Shown in pieces: positions 9,974 through 18,537 of a stretch of 64,000 nucleotides of DNA. Every line of letters begins with the position of its first letter. Positions within the stretch are counted from its first letter, which is position 1. The position numbers and the translations under genes were made by a program. The stretch lies in assembly GCF_000379445.1 (NCBI RefSeq), contig NZ_KB902272.1:62001-126000 (forward strand), in the 5' to 3' direction. The DNA comes from Fangia hongkongensis FSC776 = DSM 21703. Lineage in GTDB: Bacteria > Pseudomonadota > Gammaproteobacteria > Francisellales > Francisellaceae. Below the pieces are notes generated by a model. That model did no database searches. It was not told where the DNA came from and saw only the letters and a program-made list of their open reading frames with translations.

Positions 9974-10063
9974 ATGGAGATGTTTTTATATCTTTGGAGT
10001 TCCCGTTATATTACACAAGCAAGTATTAAGCCAAGCAAGATCAAGGAAACAAAAAAGAAGTAG
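9974..10063 (+). CDS. Possible 29-residue microprotein
   Basis: A short frame starting MEMFLYLWSSRY and ending in a lysine-rich tail (KETKKK). GAGGAG precedes the ATG by eight bases. It is hydrophobic at the start and basic at the end, the layout of tiny membrane-associated peptides. An overlapping alternative ATG at 9967 in another frame gives only 20 residues. It is the second of two tandem small frames. Confidence 0.35.
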   Translation: MEMFLYLWSSRYITQASIKPSKIKETKKK

Positions 10064-10078
10064 TAAAGATGTTTAGTC

Positions 10079-10585
10079 TTACTTCTCACTATCATCAAGA
10101 GACTGATGATCACTAGATAGTTGTTTTTCAAGTAGCTTTCTTGTTTGCACTGCTTTTACCCAATAAAGAATAAATAAGACAATGCTGGCAATGGCAACGG
10201 CAATTGATAAAAAAGAAATCCAGCTAATAAGCGGTAGAATAACAACACTTAAACCAAGGCCAAATAAAGTACTTCCTTTTTTTCTAATCTCAGCAGAATC
10301 ATAATGCTTAAGTGCCTTTCCAATGCCAAATGGCAGCATCATCCAGCGAAAAACGTACCCGACGATAGGTATAAGGAACATCCATGCAAACCAAGCAGGA
10401 AAAATTTGCTTGTCCTTATCAATACGTTTGGCGAGCTTGTAAATGCTAAGAGAGAATAAAACGGCAATAAGGTAATAGATGACGATGCAGATCACGATAA
10501 ATGCACCAATCCAGAAGTAGCTCTCAGGAGAGCCTTGGGTAATATGGGCATGATAAGTTGTAATCTCAAAGGTTTCTTGACTCAT
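10079..10585 (-). CDS. Conserved-looking membrane protein, function unknown
   Basis: A 168-residue protein with about four membrane helices: residues 25-48, 65-85, 105-128 and 130-148. The loop FPAWFAWMFLIPIVGYVFRW between helices resembles small DUF5684-type membrane proteins, but I cannot confirm the family. The C-terminus is hydrophilic and acidic. It has a clear ribosome site region after an AT-rich spacer and lies 53 bases after comF on the same strand. Function unknown. Confidence 0.65.
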   Translation of the reverse strand: MSQETFEITTYHAHITQGSPESYFWIGAFIVICIVIYYLIAVLFSLSIYKLAKRIDKDKQIFPAWFAWMFLIPIVGYVFRWMMLPFGIGKALKHYDSAEIRKKGSTLFGLGLSVVILPLISWISFLSIAVAIASIVLFILYWVKAVQTRKLLEKQLSSDHQSLDDSEK

Positions 10586-10637
10586 TGATTTGCCTTAAAT
10601 GGAGAGTTGGTGACTGTGATCATTATATGCCATTCGC

Positions 10638-11315
10638 TTAAACACGGCAAAGTGTAAGTACGCTTATTTTGTTGATTTGATTATTTCCATCGGCTTGCAA
10701 CATTGAGATAATTGCCTTTATGGTCGCACCTGTTGTAATGACATCATCAACAATGAGGAGGTGATTTGCCTTCAGCGGAGATTTCTGGCGAAAAGTATTC
10801 ATTGGTTGATTTTGACGTGTGGTGAAATCAGATTGAGCTTGTGCCTTGGTATATTTATATTTACTGATGGTGTTTAAAAATAAAGTGCTATTGCTGTTAT
10901 GAGCAATCGAGTTTGCCAGAATATCAGCTTGATTGAATCCACGCACCAAATAACGCAATCGATGACTTGGAACTGGAAGGATCATATCAATATCTTCCAG
11001 TGTACTTTGGCGTTTGAAAGTTGCAGCAAAATAGTAGCAAAGTGCCTCGCCAGCAAGATGATTCTTTTCATATTTAAACATACCTAAAAGCTTTTTTGTA
11101 TGATCATGATAGTGGTTAAAACTATAAATATTAACGCCTTGCTCATTAATTATAATGCTGCGCCTTTTATATACAATAGACTCATTTGATAAGCTCTCTT
11201 CACAGTGCTGACATAAGCTCTTATCGCTCGATTCTCGACAAAGAATACATTCATAATTAAAAAGAAGAGATTTGGTGAATTGAAAAACTTGCTTTACAAT
11301 GCGTGCTACATACAC
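10638..11315 (-). CDS. comF: ComF family phosphoribosyltransferase-like protein
   Basis: ComF proteins combine an N-terminal zinc finger with a phosphoribosyltransferase fold; they are needed for DNA uptake in naturally competent bacteria. Here the finger is visible as CILC ... CQHC, and the PRPP-binding loop as LLIVDDVITTGAT near the C-terminus. Also present is the typical MILPVPSHRLRYLVRGFNQAD segment. The frame is open to ATG 11333, but that codon overlaps the bioC start; GTG 11315 has AGAGG seven bases upstream and is preferred (225 residues). It is divergent from bioC. Confidence 0.87.
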   Translation of the reverse strand: MYVARIVKQVFQFTKSLLFNYECILCRESSDKSLCQHCEESLSNESIVYKRRSIIINEQGVNIYSFNHYHDHTKKLLGMFKYEKNHLAGEALCYYFAATFKRQSTLEDIDMILPVPSHRLRYLVRGFNQADILANSIAHNSNSTLFLNTISKYKYTKAQAQSDFTTRQNQPMNTFRQKSPLKANHLLIVDDVITTGATIKAIISMLQADGNNQINKISVLTLCRV

Positions 11316-11331
11316 TGATTTGCCTCTATCC

Positions 11332-12105
11332 ATGTTTGACTACTTTTTATTTAAGCATCTTTCAACAAAAAATAAACAAAATAGATTAAAAAATAATCCA
11401 GGATTCATTAAAGAAGAAATGGCAGATCGCCTGATAGATCGCCTTGGATTTATTAAAATCTCTCCCCAAGCCATCTATTTAGAAGGGGTGTTTTCTGATG
11501 TGCAAAAGCAATCTTTACAAGCGCGTTATCAAGGGGCAAAGTTTGTTGATGACCTCAATGGCAAGGTAGATTTAATTCTGTCAAATGCATGTATTCATCT
11601 TGCAGAGAATATCGCTGGAGCATTAGAGAGATATCAGAATGCCTTGTCCAAAAACGCGCTACTTTTATTTAGCAGTTTTGGTAGTACAACTTTACAGGAG
11701 ATTACTGAAGCGTGGCGAAAAAGTGGTGACTATGTGCCACATATAAACCAAATGCTTGATATGCATGATATTGGTGATATTTTATTAAAACATCAATTTA
11801 AAGACCCTGTTGTGGATAGTGAAACACTGAGCTTAAGCTATGAAAATCTCAGTACATTATTTCAAGATGTTCGTGAAATTAATGAACCCTTAGCGGATAC
11901 AAAAATGCGAAAAACGTTAACAGGTAAGAACAGGTGGAACGCTTTTTGTGATGCCTTGCAAGAGGGTGGGAGTGTAGTAAGCTATGAATTTATATACGGT
12001 TGTGCATACACGCAAGCATATTTACAGGCAAAACGTGTTGATGAAGAACAAGCAAGCATCTCTTTAGATATGCTTAAGGCTTGGATGAAGCAAAATCCTC
12101 AATAA
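11332..12105 (+). CDS. bioC: BioC-like methyltransferase with altered SAM-binding region
   Basis: BioC methylates malonyl-ACP to start the pimelate moiety of biotin. The segment LILSNACIHLAENIAGALERYQNAL and the following LLLFSSFGSTTLQEITEAW match BioC after its motif IV closely. However, where BioC has the glycine-rich SAM loop (LDxGCGxG) this protein reads IYLEGVFSDV, with no GxG, and the spacing to the SNACIH motif is about 40 residues rather than near 70. So half of the Rossmann core is shortened. It may be an inactive or divergent BioC. ATG 11332 gives 257 residues; no strong ribosome site is visible. Divergent from comF. Confidence 0.72.
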   Translation: MFDYFLFKHLSTKNKQNRLKNNPGFIKEEMADRLIDRLGFIKISPQAIYLEGVFSDVQKQSLQARYQGAKFVDDLNGKVDLILSNACIHLAENIAGALERYQNALSKNALLLFSSFGSTTLQEITEAWRKSGDYVPHINQMLDMHDIGDILLKHQFKDPVVDSETLSLSYENLSTLFQDVREINEPLADTKMRKTLTGKNRWNAFCDALQEGGSVVSYEFIYGCAYTQAYLQAKRVDEEQASISLDMLKAWMKQNPQ

Positions 12106-12208
12106 AGTTCGAGGATTTGTGAGATATAAAATGATTGCATACCCCAAGCATGTTACAATCTACAGATATTTTTGTTTGCGTGTGAAAAAGTGAAGTAAGT
12201 AGCATAAA

Positions 12209-12751
12209 ATGACAGTGTTAGATGACAAGTTAAAGAAAGTTAAATTTTTTATTTTAGATGTTGATGGGGTGATGAGTGATGGGAAAATCATTATCTCTAA
12301 TGATGGCAATGAATCTAAACACTTTGATGTTAAAGATGGTTTGGCATTAGTGTTATTGAAAAAAGCAGGTATTCGAGTTGGCATTATTACAGGCAAAAGC
12401 TCTAATATTGTTGAAACACGTTTTAGAGCACTGGGTGTTGAAGATATTTACCAAGGGCAGAAAAATAAAATTGATGCATTTAATGAGTTGAAACAAAAAT
12501 ATCAGCTGGAAAATGAGCAAATCGCCTATATGGGAGATGATTTACCAGATTTAGCTTTGATGGATAAGGTTGGGTTTTCCGCAGCGCCTTTGGATGCCAA
12601 TGCACTTATTCTACCTTATGTTGATTATCACTGTACTAAAGCAGGTGGGCAAGGTGCGCTTCGAGAATGTGTTGAGAGATTATTTTCAGCAAAAGGCATG
12701 TTGGATAAGGTCGTTGAAGATTACAGACTCTATGGTGAGGCAATGTTTTGA
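12209..12751 (+). CDS. kdsC: 3-deoxy-D-manno-octulosonate 8-phosphate phosphatase
   Basis: KdsC is a HAD-family phosphatase that yields free KDO for lipopolysaccharide. The nucleophile motif DVDGVMSDG (Asp17, Asp19) lies in the first 25 residues, and the later GDDLPDLALM motif carries the metal-binding aspartates. Length of 180 residues is standard and there is no cap domain, as usual for the type C0 subgroup. It heads the kdsC-lptC-lptA-lptB cluster and overlaps lptC by four bases. Confidence 0.95.
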   Translation: MTVLDDKLKKVKFFILDVDGVMSDGKIIISNDGNESKHFDVKDGLALVLLKKAGIRVGIITGKSSNIVETRFRALGVEDIYQGQKNKIDAFNELKQKYQLENEQIAYMGDDLPDLALMDKVGFSAAPLDANALILPYVDYHCTKAGGQGALRECVERLFSAKGMLDKVVEDYRLYGEAMF

Positions 12752-13341
12752 TTTTTTTTGGTAAACGTGCATTTGTCTCTACGGTTTCTTTAGCCATTGT
12801 GGTCAGTGTCAGTGGTTGGTTTGTGATTAAATCAGCAGAGGAGCAGGTTTTAAAGGGAGCAATTCCGCCCAATTTTGTTGTCAATACTGCTGAGAACTTG
12901 CGCTATATTAAAACAACAGATAAAGGCAGCATCGCATATATCGCTGATGCAAAGACAGCAAAGCGTTATCAAAATGAAGATGCCATTATGTCTGATGTGA
13001 AAATACGTGTATTCAACACACAAGATCCATCACAGAAACCGTGGGATATTAGCTCAAATCATGCCAAAGTAACGAACAACAATAATAATGTTCAGATGTA
13101 TGGTCATGTCGTGATGCAAAGAGCGGGAGATGGCATCAATACACCACCTATCAAAATTGCCAGTGAGCTGGTTAATTATGATAATAATAAAGATTTTATT
13201 AATACGGATAAACTGGTAACGATTACCGAACCAGGTACAGACAATATTACAACTGGTGTTGGGTTAACAGGGCATCCTAATCAGGGCGACTATCAATTAT
13301 TAAGTAATGTGAGAAGCTATTATGTGGGCAATGAAAAATAG
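12748..13341 (+). CDS. lptC: LPS export protein LptC
   Basis: LptC is the bitopic inner-membrane protein that hands LPS from LptB2FG to LptA. The 197-residue protein has one N-terminal helix (residues 8-25) and a periplasmic beta-jellyroll with repeated segments like WDISSNHAKVTNNNNNVQMYGHV, typical of LptC/LptA. Identification rests on this and on its place between kdsC and lptA. The start is a TTG that overlaps the kdsC stop (TTGA); no other start lies before the membrane helix, so TTG is very likely used. Confidence 0.9.
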   Translation: MIFFGKRAFVSTVSLAIVVSVSGWFVIKSAEEQVLKGAIPPNFVVNTAENLRYIKTTDKGSIAYIADAKTAKRYQNEDAIMSDVKIRVFNTQDPSQKPWDISSNHAKVTNNNNNVQMYGHVVMQRAGDGINTPPIKIASELVNYDNNKDFINTDKLVTITEPGTDNITTGVGLTGHPNQGDYQLLSNVRSYYVGNEK

Positions 13342-14107
13342 ATTAGTGCGTGGTATTTTTGTTTTTGGTGCGATGGTGATTTCCTCAAGTGCTTTTGCAC
13401 AAAGTGGATCTAGCACAATGGATGCAAGTAAAATGTTTGGTAAAAATACCACCAAAGATGGTCCTATTACAGTATGTAGTGATATGTTAAGCTACAGCCA
13501 AAAAAATCATCAATTAATTTACCAAGGCGATGTTGTTGTACTACAGGTAAAAGGGGCGAATATACTGTGTACCAGTACCCCTATCCCTGAAACTAATACC
13601 AACGATACAGCCTCAACGTATTCATTTGCAAAAATCAATACACTGGGTGATTATGAACAAAAACAAGCAGCTTCTCTCAAAGAAGCAAAAGAAATTTGTA
13701 AAAAACAAAATGGTTGTCGTTTTCTTGCAGGGCAAAAATTAACCATCTTATTTACAGCAGATAATAAAGCTATTGATAAGGTGATTTTGACAACCGATGA
13801 TGAACATACAGCAAAATTTTATTCAATTCCTTTTCCAAAACCAACTGTGAAGGATGCAAATGATAATGCTGGTAAAGACAGTACAACTAAAGATGATGAT
13901 CCGCCAATGTATGCAAGAGGTCAGATAATGACGCTTGAGATGCAGAAGAACCTTCTTACAATTGAAAAAAATGCTTATATTAATCGAGGTGGAAATCAAT
14001 TTAGCGGTAAAAAAGTGCTCTATAATACAAATACAGGCGTTGTTACCGTGCCTGACACAGGAACGCGAGCGACTGTGATTCTTAATAATTCAGATATAAA
14101 CAAGTAG
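13322..14107 (+). CDS. lptA: LPS export protein LptA
   Basis: LptA forms the periplasmic bridge for LPS. It has a Sec signal peptide ending SSSAFAQS near residue 27, then the OstA-type jellyroll: PITVCSDMLSYSQKNHQLIYQGDVVV near residue 50 and a C-terminal half with a second LTIEKNAYINRGGNQFSGKKVLYN. At 261 residues it is longer than the usual 180; a 70-80 residue insertion with three cysteines (ILC, ICKKQNGC) and a lysine/aspartate-rich linker sits in the middle. It overlaps lptC by 20 bases. ATG 13322 has GAGAAG upstream; ATG 13331 is an alternative. Confidence 0.88.
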   Translation: MWAMKNRLVRGIFVFGAMVISSSAFAQSGSSTMDASKMFGKNTTKDGPITVCSDMLSYSQKNHQLIYQGDVVVLQVKGANILCTSTPIPETNTNDTASTYSFAKINTLGDYEQKQAASLKEAKEICKKQNGCRFLAGQKLTILFTADNKAIDKVILTTDDEHTAKFYSIPFPKPTVKDANDNAGKDSTTKDDDPPMYARGQIMTLEMQKNLLTIEKNAYINRGGNQFSGKKVLYNTNTGVVTVPDTGTRATVILNNSDINK

Positions 14108-14113
14108 TACACT

Positions 14114-14851
14114 ATGACAGAACAAAAGCATCAGCTTGTAGCTGAAAATCTAGGAAAAGCATACCGTTCACGTTGGGTTGTGAAGGATGTTTCCATGGAG
14201 GTGAAAAGTGGTGAGATTGTTGGTCTTTTGGGGCCAAATGGTGCTGGGAAAACCACTTCATTTTATATGATTGTTGGTTTGATTCGCCCGAATAAAGGCG
14301 TCGTGAAGCTGAATAATCAGGATATTACTAAATATCCGATTCACTGGCGTGCAAGAATGGGCATTGGTTATTTACCACAGGAGGCGTCGGTTTTTAGAAA
14401 GTTAAGTGTTGAGAAAAACATTATGGCGATTCTTGAAACAAGAAAAGAGCTATCAAAAGCTGAGCGCAACGATGAGCTTGATGCACTTTTAGATGAGTTT
14501 AACATTCAACATATTCGCTCCTCTTTAGGAATGAGTCTTTCAGGCGGAGAAAGGCGAAGAGTGGAAATTGCAAGATCACTTGCGATGTCGCCACGTTTTA
14601 TTTTATTAGATGAGCCATTTGCTGGTGTTGATCCTATTTCCGTTATTGATATTAAAAAGATTATCACACACTTGAAAAATCGTGGCATTGGCGTGTTGAT
14701 TACCGATCATAATGTGCGTGAAACTTTGGATATTTGTGAACGTGCTTATATTGTTAATGCCGGTCATATGATTGCCTCAGGGCGCCCGCGTGACATTTTA
14801 AGTAACGAGCAAGTGAGAAAGGTTTATCTTGGTGAGCAATTTAAGATGTAA
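14114..14851 (+). CDS. lptB: LPS export ABC transporter ATPase LptB
   Basis: LptB is the cytoplasmic ATPase that powers LPS extraction with LptF and LptG. The 245-residue protein has Walker [10 protein letters not shown] (residues 40-48), the signature LSGGERRR, Walker [12 protein letters not shown] and the switch His in TDHNVRET. The [16 protein letters not shown]-loop is characteristic of LptB. It is the last gene of the kdsC-lptCAB cluster and is followed within 20 bases by a MITE-like repeat. Confidence 0.96.
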   Translation: MTEQKHQLVAENLGKAYRSRWVVKDVSMEVKSGEIVGLLGPNGAGKTTSFYMIVGLIRPNKGVVKLNNQDITKYPIHWRARMGIGYLPQEASVFRKLSVEKNIMAILETRKELSKAERNDELDALLDEFNIQHIRSSLGMSLSGGERRRVEIARSLAMSPRFILLDEPFAGVDPISVIDIKKIITHLKNRGIGVLITDHNVRETLDICERAYIVNAGHMIASGRPRDILSNEQVRKVYLGEQFKM

Positions 14852-14866
14852 TGCCAGTCACGCAAG

Positions 14867-15035
14867 TTATACCACTCGCAAATCATTTTACCCTATTTCT
14901 GCCATTGAATTTCTTGTTCTTTTAAGTCACCAGATATTACTAATAGTCGGAGCTATTACCTGCAATCCAATGACTCAAAACTATCAAAAACTTCTTCAAC
15001 ATTAAACACCGCAAAATGATTTGCGAGTGGTATAA
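14867..15035. mobile_element. MITE-like element with perfect 23-bp terminal inverted repeats
   Basis: The 23 bases at 14867-14889 are the exact reverse complement of 15013-15035. They enclose 123 bases with no gene, for a total of 169 bp. The outermost bases read TTATACCACTCG on the left and the mirror image on the right, so the ends are TA steps; this fits IS630/Tc1-type elements, which duplicate TA on insertion. It lies between two convergent genes (lptB and a membrane protein). No transposase is encoded, so mobilisation would be by an element elsewhere. Confidence 0.65.
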
Positions 15036-15056
15036 ATAGAATAAAGCTTAATCTTA

Positions 15057-15398
15057 TTATCTTCTCATATGCGCTAGATTTGTCTGTTGTGGTATTGATA
15101 TCGCTGAGATAAAGCCGATAATGCTGCCAATAATCATTAACACCATCACATTGGCAAGCACATGCGTTGCAAAGCTTGCAACAATAATTGCTAGAATAAA
15201 GTTAATGATAAATAGGCTGCTGGCAAGCGCTTTTGTATCTGCAAAACTAACAAGACTAAATATAAGCATAATAATACTGAGTAGTAATGCAGGAATGGCA
15301 ACAGCAAGACTATAAGCAAATGCGATAATTGAGAAAATGATCGCTAAAACACCTGCGATAACAGCAAGTATAGAGCCTAAGTTTTTAATTGCACCCAT
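15057..15398 (-). CDS. Small membrane protein, function unknown
   Basis: A 113-residue, very hydrophobic protein with about four closely spaced helices covering residues 8-98 and a short basic tail (HMRR). It resembles small DUF4190/DUF4064-like four-helix membrane proteins in layout only; no family is firmly recognised. An AGGAGA stands before the ATG. Upstream is a 6-bp hairpin (15445-15459). Function unknown. Confidence 0.65.
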   Translation of the reverse strand: MGAIKNLGSILAVIAGVLAIIFSIIAFAYSLAVAIPALLLSIIMLIFSLVSFADTKALASSLFIINFILAIIVASFATHVLANVMVLMIIGSIIGFISAISIPQQTNLAHMRR

Positions 15399-15578
15399 TG
15401 TGTGTTCTCCTTTTACCTTATAAGTAAAGTTAATTCATAGAGGTCCTACATTGTGTAGGCTATCAGAACGCTTGGGTTCTTTTTCAAAACCCTAACGGTG
15501 TAATCAAGATCATATCGTATTTATTCGCTTATTGATAATGATGAAAAATTATGACACTTATAGATTATGGTTATACCT

Positions 15579-16487
15579 TTAGTCTGTTAGGCGCTGAACA
15601 TGCTCGCTAATAAAATGAATAACGGCTTTGTTTTTTAATAGATGTGACTTTTCTTTACTATACAGAAGGTAGATCGCATTATCAAAATGGTTGGCAGTAC
15701 TTTTATAATCTGGCAGCAGTGTGATAAGTTTTTGTGATTGAAGATATGGCTTAACAAAAATATCAGGCAATAAAGCGATACCAGCCCCTGATAGAACAGC
15801 ATTTGTGATCACTTCAGAGCTATTACTAATCAGGAGCGCTTGCGAGAAAGGGTCAATGCGATAATCATGGTCATTTTTAGTAAATAGCCATGAGTTATAG
15901 GCACTATTTAGCTTCAAGGCTAAAAGTGTATGTTGCTTTAAATTATTTGGACAGAGGATAGGGGTGGTGTTGCGCTTTAAATAACAGTTTGTGGTGACAA
16001 GAGAATAGCCATAGGAGAATAGGCGCTTATAATACAGCTCTGAATCGTTTAACCTTCCTGCGCGTATGAACATATCCGTTGGTGAGTTGGAGATATCTTC
16101 CAATTTGTCTTCACAATTTATTTCAATATGAATATGTGGGTATTGCTGATTAAACGCTTTTAATAGTGGAGCTATATAACTGGCTGAAAAATACCAAGGA
16201 GCGGAGAGTTTAACGATACCTCTATATAACTCATTATCCTTATGAAACTTGAGCTTAAGTGAATTCATATCCTCAAGCATTGCCTTAACTTTAAGATAGA
16301 ACTGTTGACCATACTCAGTCAGTGATACATGTCTTGTGCTTCGTTTAATTAAGGTCACGCCATATTCAAATTCAAGTTGTTGAATGGCGCGTGAGACAGA
16401 AGAGTTGGAGATATTCAATGATTGTGCGCATTTTGAATAGCTTTGTGTTTCAGCCAGGGTAATGAAAATGTGATAGCTTTTAAGCAT
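15579..16487 (-). CDS. LysR family transcriptional regulator
   Basis: A 302-residue LysR protein. The N-terminal winged helix reads FITLAETQSYSKCAQSLNISNSSVSRAIQQLEFEYG at residues 8-44, followed by the linker helix and a periplasmic-binding-like effector domain with the common ISNSSEVITNAVLSGAGIALLPD segment near residue 230. It is divergent from the MdaB-like gene across 207 bases, the standard arrangement for a LysR regulator and its target. Inducer unknown. Confidence 0.92.
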   Translation of the reverse strand: MLKSYHIFITLAETQSYSKCAQSLNISNSSVSRAIQQLEFEYGVTLIKRSTRHVSLTEYGQQFYLKVKAMLEDMNSLKLKFHKDNELYRGIVKLSAPWYFSASYIAPLLKAFNQQYPHIHIEINCEDKLEDISNSPTDMFIRAGRLNDSELYYKRLFSYGYSLVTTNCYLKRNTTPILCPNNLKQHTLLALKLNSAYNSWLFTKNDHDYRIDPFSQALLISNSSEVITNAVLSGAGIALLPDIFVKPYLQSQKLITLLPDYKSTANHFDNAIYLLYSKEKSHLLKNKAVIHFISEHVQRLTD

Positions 16488-16694
16488 TTAGTTCAATCCA
16501 ATGTGGATCATTATTCCTAATATATAACATAAAAAATTAAATAGGTAATCTATTGTTGCATATTATCGAAAAGTCATTTCCGAAACTGACTGTCTATTTT
16601 TACATAAATATCCAGCATACTTAAATTACTCTAATGCCAATCCCTGCTGGCTACAGAGGCAATTTAGATGAGATAAACCAACAGGAGATAAGCT

Positions 16695-17297
16695 ATGACA
16701 ACACATTTATTAAATAGAGTATTCATTATTAATGGAGCAGAGAGCAACGCAATTGCAAAGGGTGATTATAATCAGATGATGTTTGAGTTGGCAAAGCAAT
16801 TTTTTTGGGACAAGGGGGTGACTGTTGATGCAACACGCGTTCGGGATGGCTATCAAGTTGATATGGAACAATTCAAACTCACTTCTGCAGATTTGGTTAT
16901 TTTTCAGATGCCGATTTATTGGTTTAATATGCCGGGGATGTTAAAGAAATATATTGAAGAGGTATATGGTACTGGTGTGACACACGGTGGCGATGCCGCC
17001 TATGGGCAAGCAGGGTTATTAACCAATACGCATTATATGTTATCAACCACTTGGAATGCACCAATCTCTGCTTTTGAGGCAGGCGGGACCTATGAGAATC
17101 TTTCAGCAGATGATATTTTAAGATCGGCGCATGTGACACAAGAGTATGTAGGAATGCTGCCTCTGCCAAGCTTTCATGCATTTGATATTCTAAGATCACC
17201 TGATACAGAAACGTGGAAGAAGCGCTATTTTGATCATTTGGAAGAGATATGTAAAGCGAGCTTTCGTATAATTTCAAATCAACGGTCACTGGCTTAG
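16695..17297 (+). CDS. mdaB: MdaB-like NAD(P)H quinone oxidoreductase
   Basis: A flavodoxin-fold enzyme of 200 residues. Typical of the MdaB/NQO1-like family are LVIFQMPIYWFNMPGMLKKYIEEVY near residues 74-98 and the flavin-contacting LSTTWNAPISAF segment near residue 117. MdaB reduces quinones by two electrons with NADPH in the cytoplasm and protects against oxidative stress. AGGAGAT lies before the ATG. It is divergent from a LysR regulator that probably controls it. Confidence 0.83.
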   Translation: MTTHLLNRVFIINGAESNAIAKGDYNQMMFELAKQFFWDKGVTVDATRVRDGYQVDMEQFKLTSADLVIFQMPIYWFNMPGMLKKYIEEVYGTGVTHGGDAAYGQAGLLTNTHYMLSTTWNAPISAFEAGGTYENLSADDILRSAHVTQEYVGMLPLPSFHAFDILRSPDTETWKKRYFDHLEEICKASFRIISNQRSLA

Positions 17298-17343
17298 CAT
17301 ATCACTTTCGGCTTATTGTATTTATAACAAAGTCGATTAAACT

Positions 17344-17832
17344 TTACGATTTAGTGATTCGAATATAGAAAACATCTCCTTTTTGATGATAGATGTTAAC
17401 GATTTCTCCTTTGGCAATTTGCTTTTTATCATACTGGTGAATAAGGTATTTCTTCCCATCGGTCTTATTCTCGACCAAATAGCTATACAAATATTGGTTA
17501 TGATTTTTTGCATAACCATAAATTGCACCACTTCCAGCTCCAATAGCGGCACCACCTGCACCACCAGCTAAGGTTGTGACAGGAATTAATGGTGCTGCCA
17601 AGCCAAATGTAACAATAGTTAATCCAATACCTACGACCGCTCCAGTGACAGCTCCTGCACCTGCTCCAATTGTTCCAACAACCGTTGAGTCATGTCCAAC
17701 GGCATGTAATATATCTTTTTTCTCAATCTTCATGCTATTGAGCACAGGTCCGCTACCAATTGGATGATGAGCGCAGCCGGTTAGCAAAGTAAATATTATA
17801 GAAATGATCAATATTATAGGTGCTTGTCTCAT
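17344..17832 (-). CDS. Glycine-zipper lipoprotein
   Basis: A 162-residue protein with a lipoprotein signal peptide ending LLTGC at residues 16-20. The mature part has a long glycine/alanine-rich zipper at about residues 54-108 (GTIGAGAGAVTGAVVG and GGAGGAAIGAGSGAIYG), as in the SlyB/Rick_17kDa and OmpA-like glycine-zipper proteins, followed by a small C-terminal soluble domain. It overlaps the preceding traT-like gene by four bases, so the two are one operon and both are likely outer-membrane lipoproteins. Confidence 0.78.
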   Translation of the reverse strand: MRQAPIILIISIIFTLLTGCAHHPIGSGPVLNSMKIEKKDILHAVGHDSTVVGTIGAGAGAVTGAVVGIGLTIVTFGLAAPLIPVTTLAGGAGGAAIGAGSGAIYGYAKNHNQYLYSYLVENKTDGKKYLIHQYDKKQIAKGEIVNIYHQKGDVFYIRITKS

Positions 17833-18527
17833 GGGGACTCCTTGTGATCGATAAATAATCCAGAAATAGCATCTGATAGTCCGGTGGTAAGTATTGGTTT
17901 TGCGTGATCAAACTCAAGGTTTACCTGATTTGCCGTACTCAAAATACGTGTTTTATCAACAATTGTTTTATTGGTGAATTTTTGACTTAGCTTGATGTCA
18001 CTAATAACAGTGTATGTGACATTTTTAACAAAATTATCAGTAACAGAAGTGGCAACACCTCCAGCAATGCCGCCGGCAACAACATTTGCACCAGCAGTGC
18101 TAGCAATGGCAACACCTGAAACAATACCCTCAAGCGTGCCGCCATAACCTTCAGACATCATTTCTTGTGCAGCAGTTTTACTCTTTTGCCCAACCTGCAA
18201 AATATTAATTTGCAGAATAAATGAGGCATTTTGCGGATGAGTGACTACAGTATAGCCTTTAGCTTGAAGAGCATTAAATAATTGTGATTTAATTGTAAAA
18301 TCAGGATGGTCTGTGGTATTTGTAAGCATCACAAATATTGTGGGCTTTAAGTTAACAGACTCTGGAGATAAAAATATACTATTGCTCATTAATGTTTGAG
18401 TTTCTAGATTACGGTAACTTACTGCTGTTCCAATAGCTGCGCATCCACTAAAAAAAGTTATTGTTAATAAAATGCCAAGGATAGAAAGTAATTTCTTTAA
18501 TTTTTTAATTTTAAAGCGCATTTTCAA
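17829..18527 (-). CDS. traT: TraT family outer-membrane lipoprotein
   Basis: TraT proteins are surface-exposed outer-membrane lipoproteins, known from F-like plasmids where they give surface exclusion and serum (complement) resistance. This 232-residue homologue has a lipobox FFSGC at residues 25-29 and then the family pattern: AVSYRNLETQTLMSNSIFL, a central glycine-rich hydrophobic segment (residues 128-172), and VTYTVISDIKLSQK. No conjugation genes are nearby, so it looks like a chromosomal copy. It is first in an operon with the glycine-zipper lipoprotein. Confidence 0.85.
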   Translation of the reverse strand: MKMRFKIKKLKKLLSILGILLTITFFSGCAAIGTAVSYRNLETQTLMSNSIFLSPESVNLKPTIFVMLTNTTDHPDFTIKSQLFNALQAKGYTVVTHPQNASFILQINILQVGQKSKTAAQEMMSEGYGGTLEGIVSGVAIASTAGANVVAGGIAGGVATSVTDNFVKNVTYTVISDIKLSQKFTNKTIVDKTRILSTANQVNLEFDHAKPILTTGLSDAISGLFIDHKESP

Positions 18528-18537
18528 TTCTACATTT

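Noticed and set aside
12160-12396. 78-codon minus-strand frame over the kdsC start
   Set aside because: It overlaps the conserved HAD motif of kdsC in the opposite frame and has no independent support.
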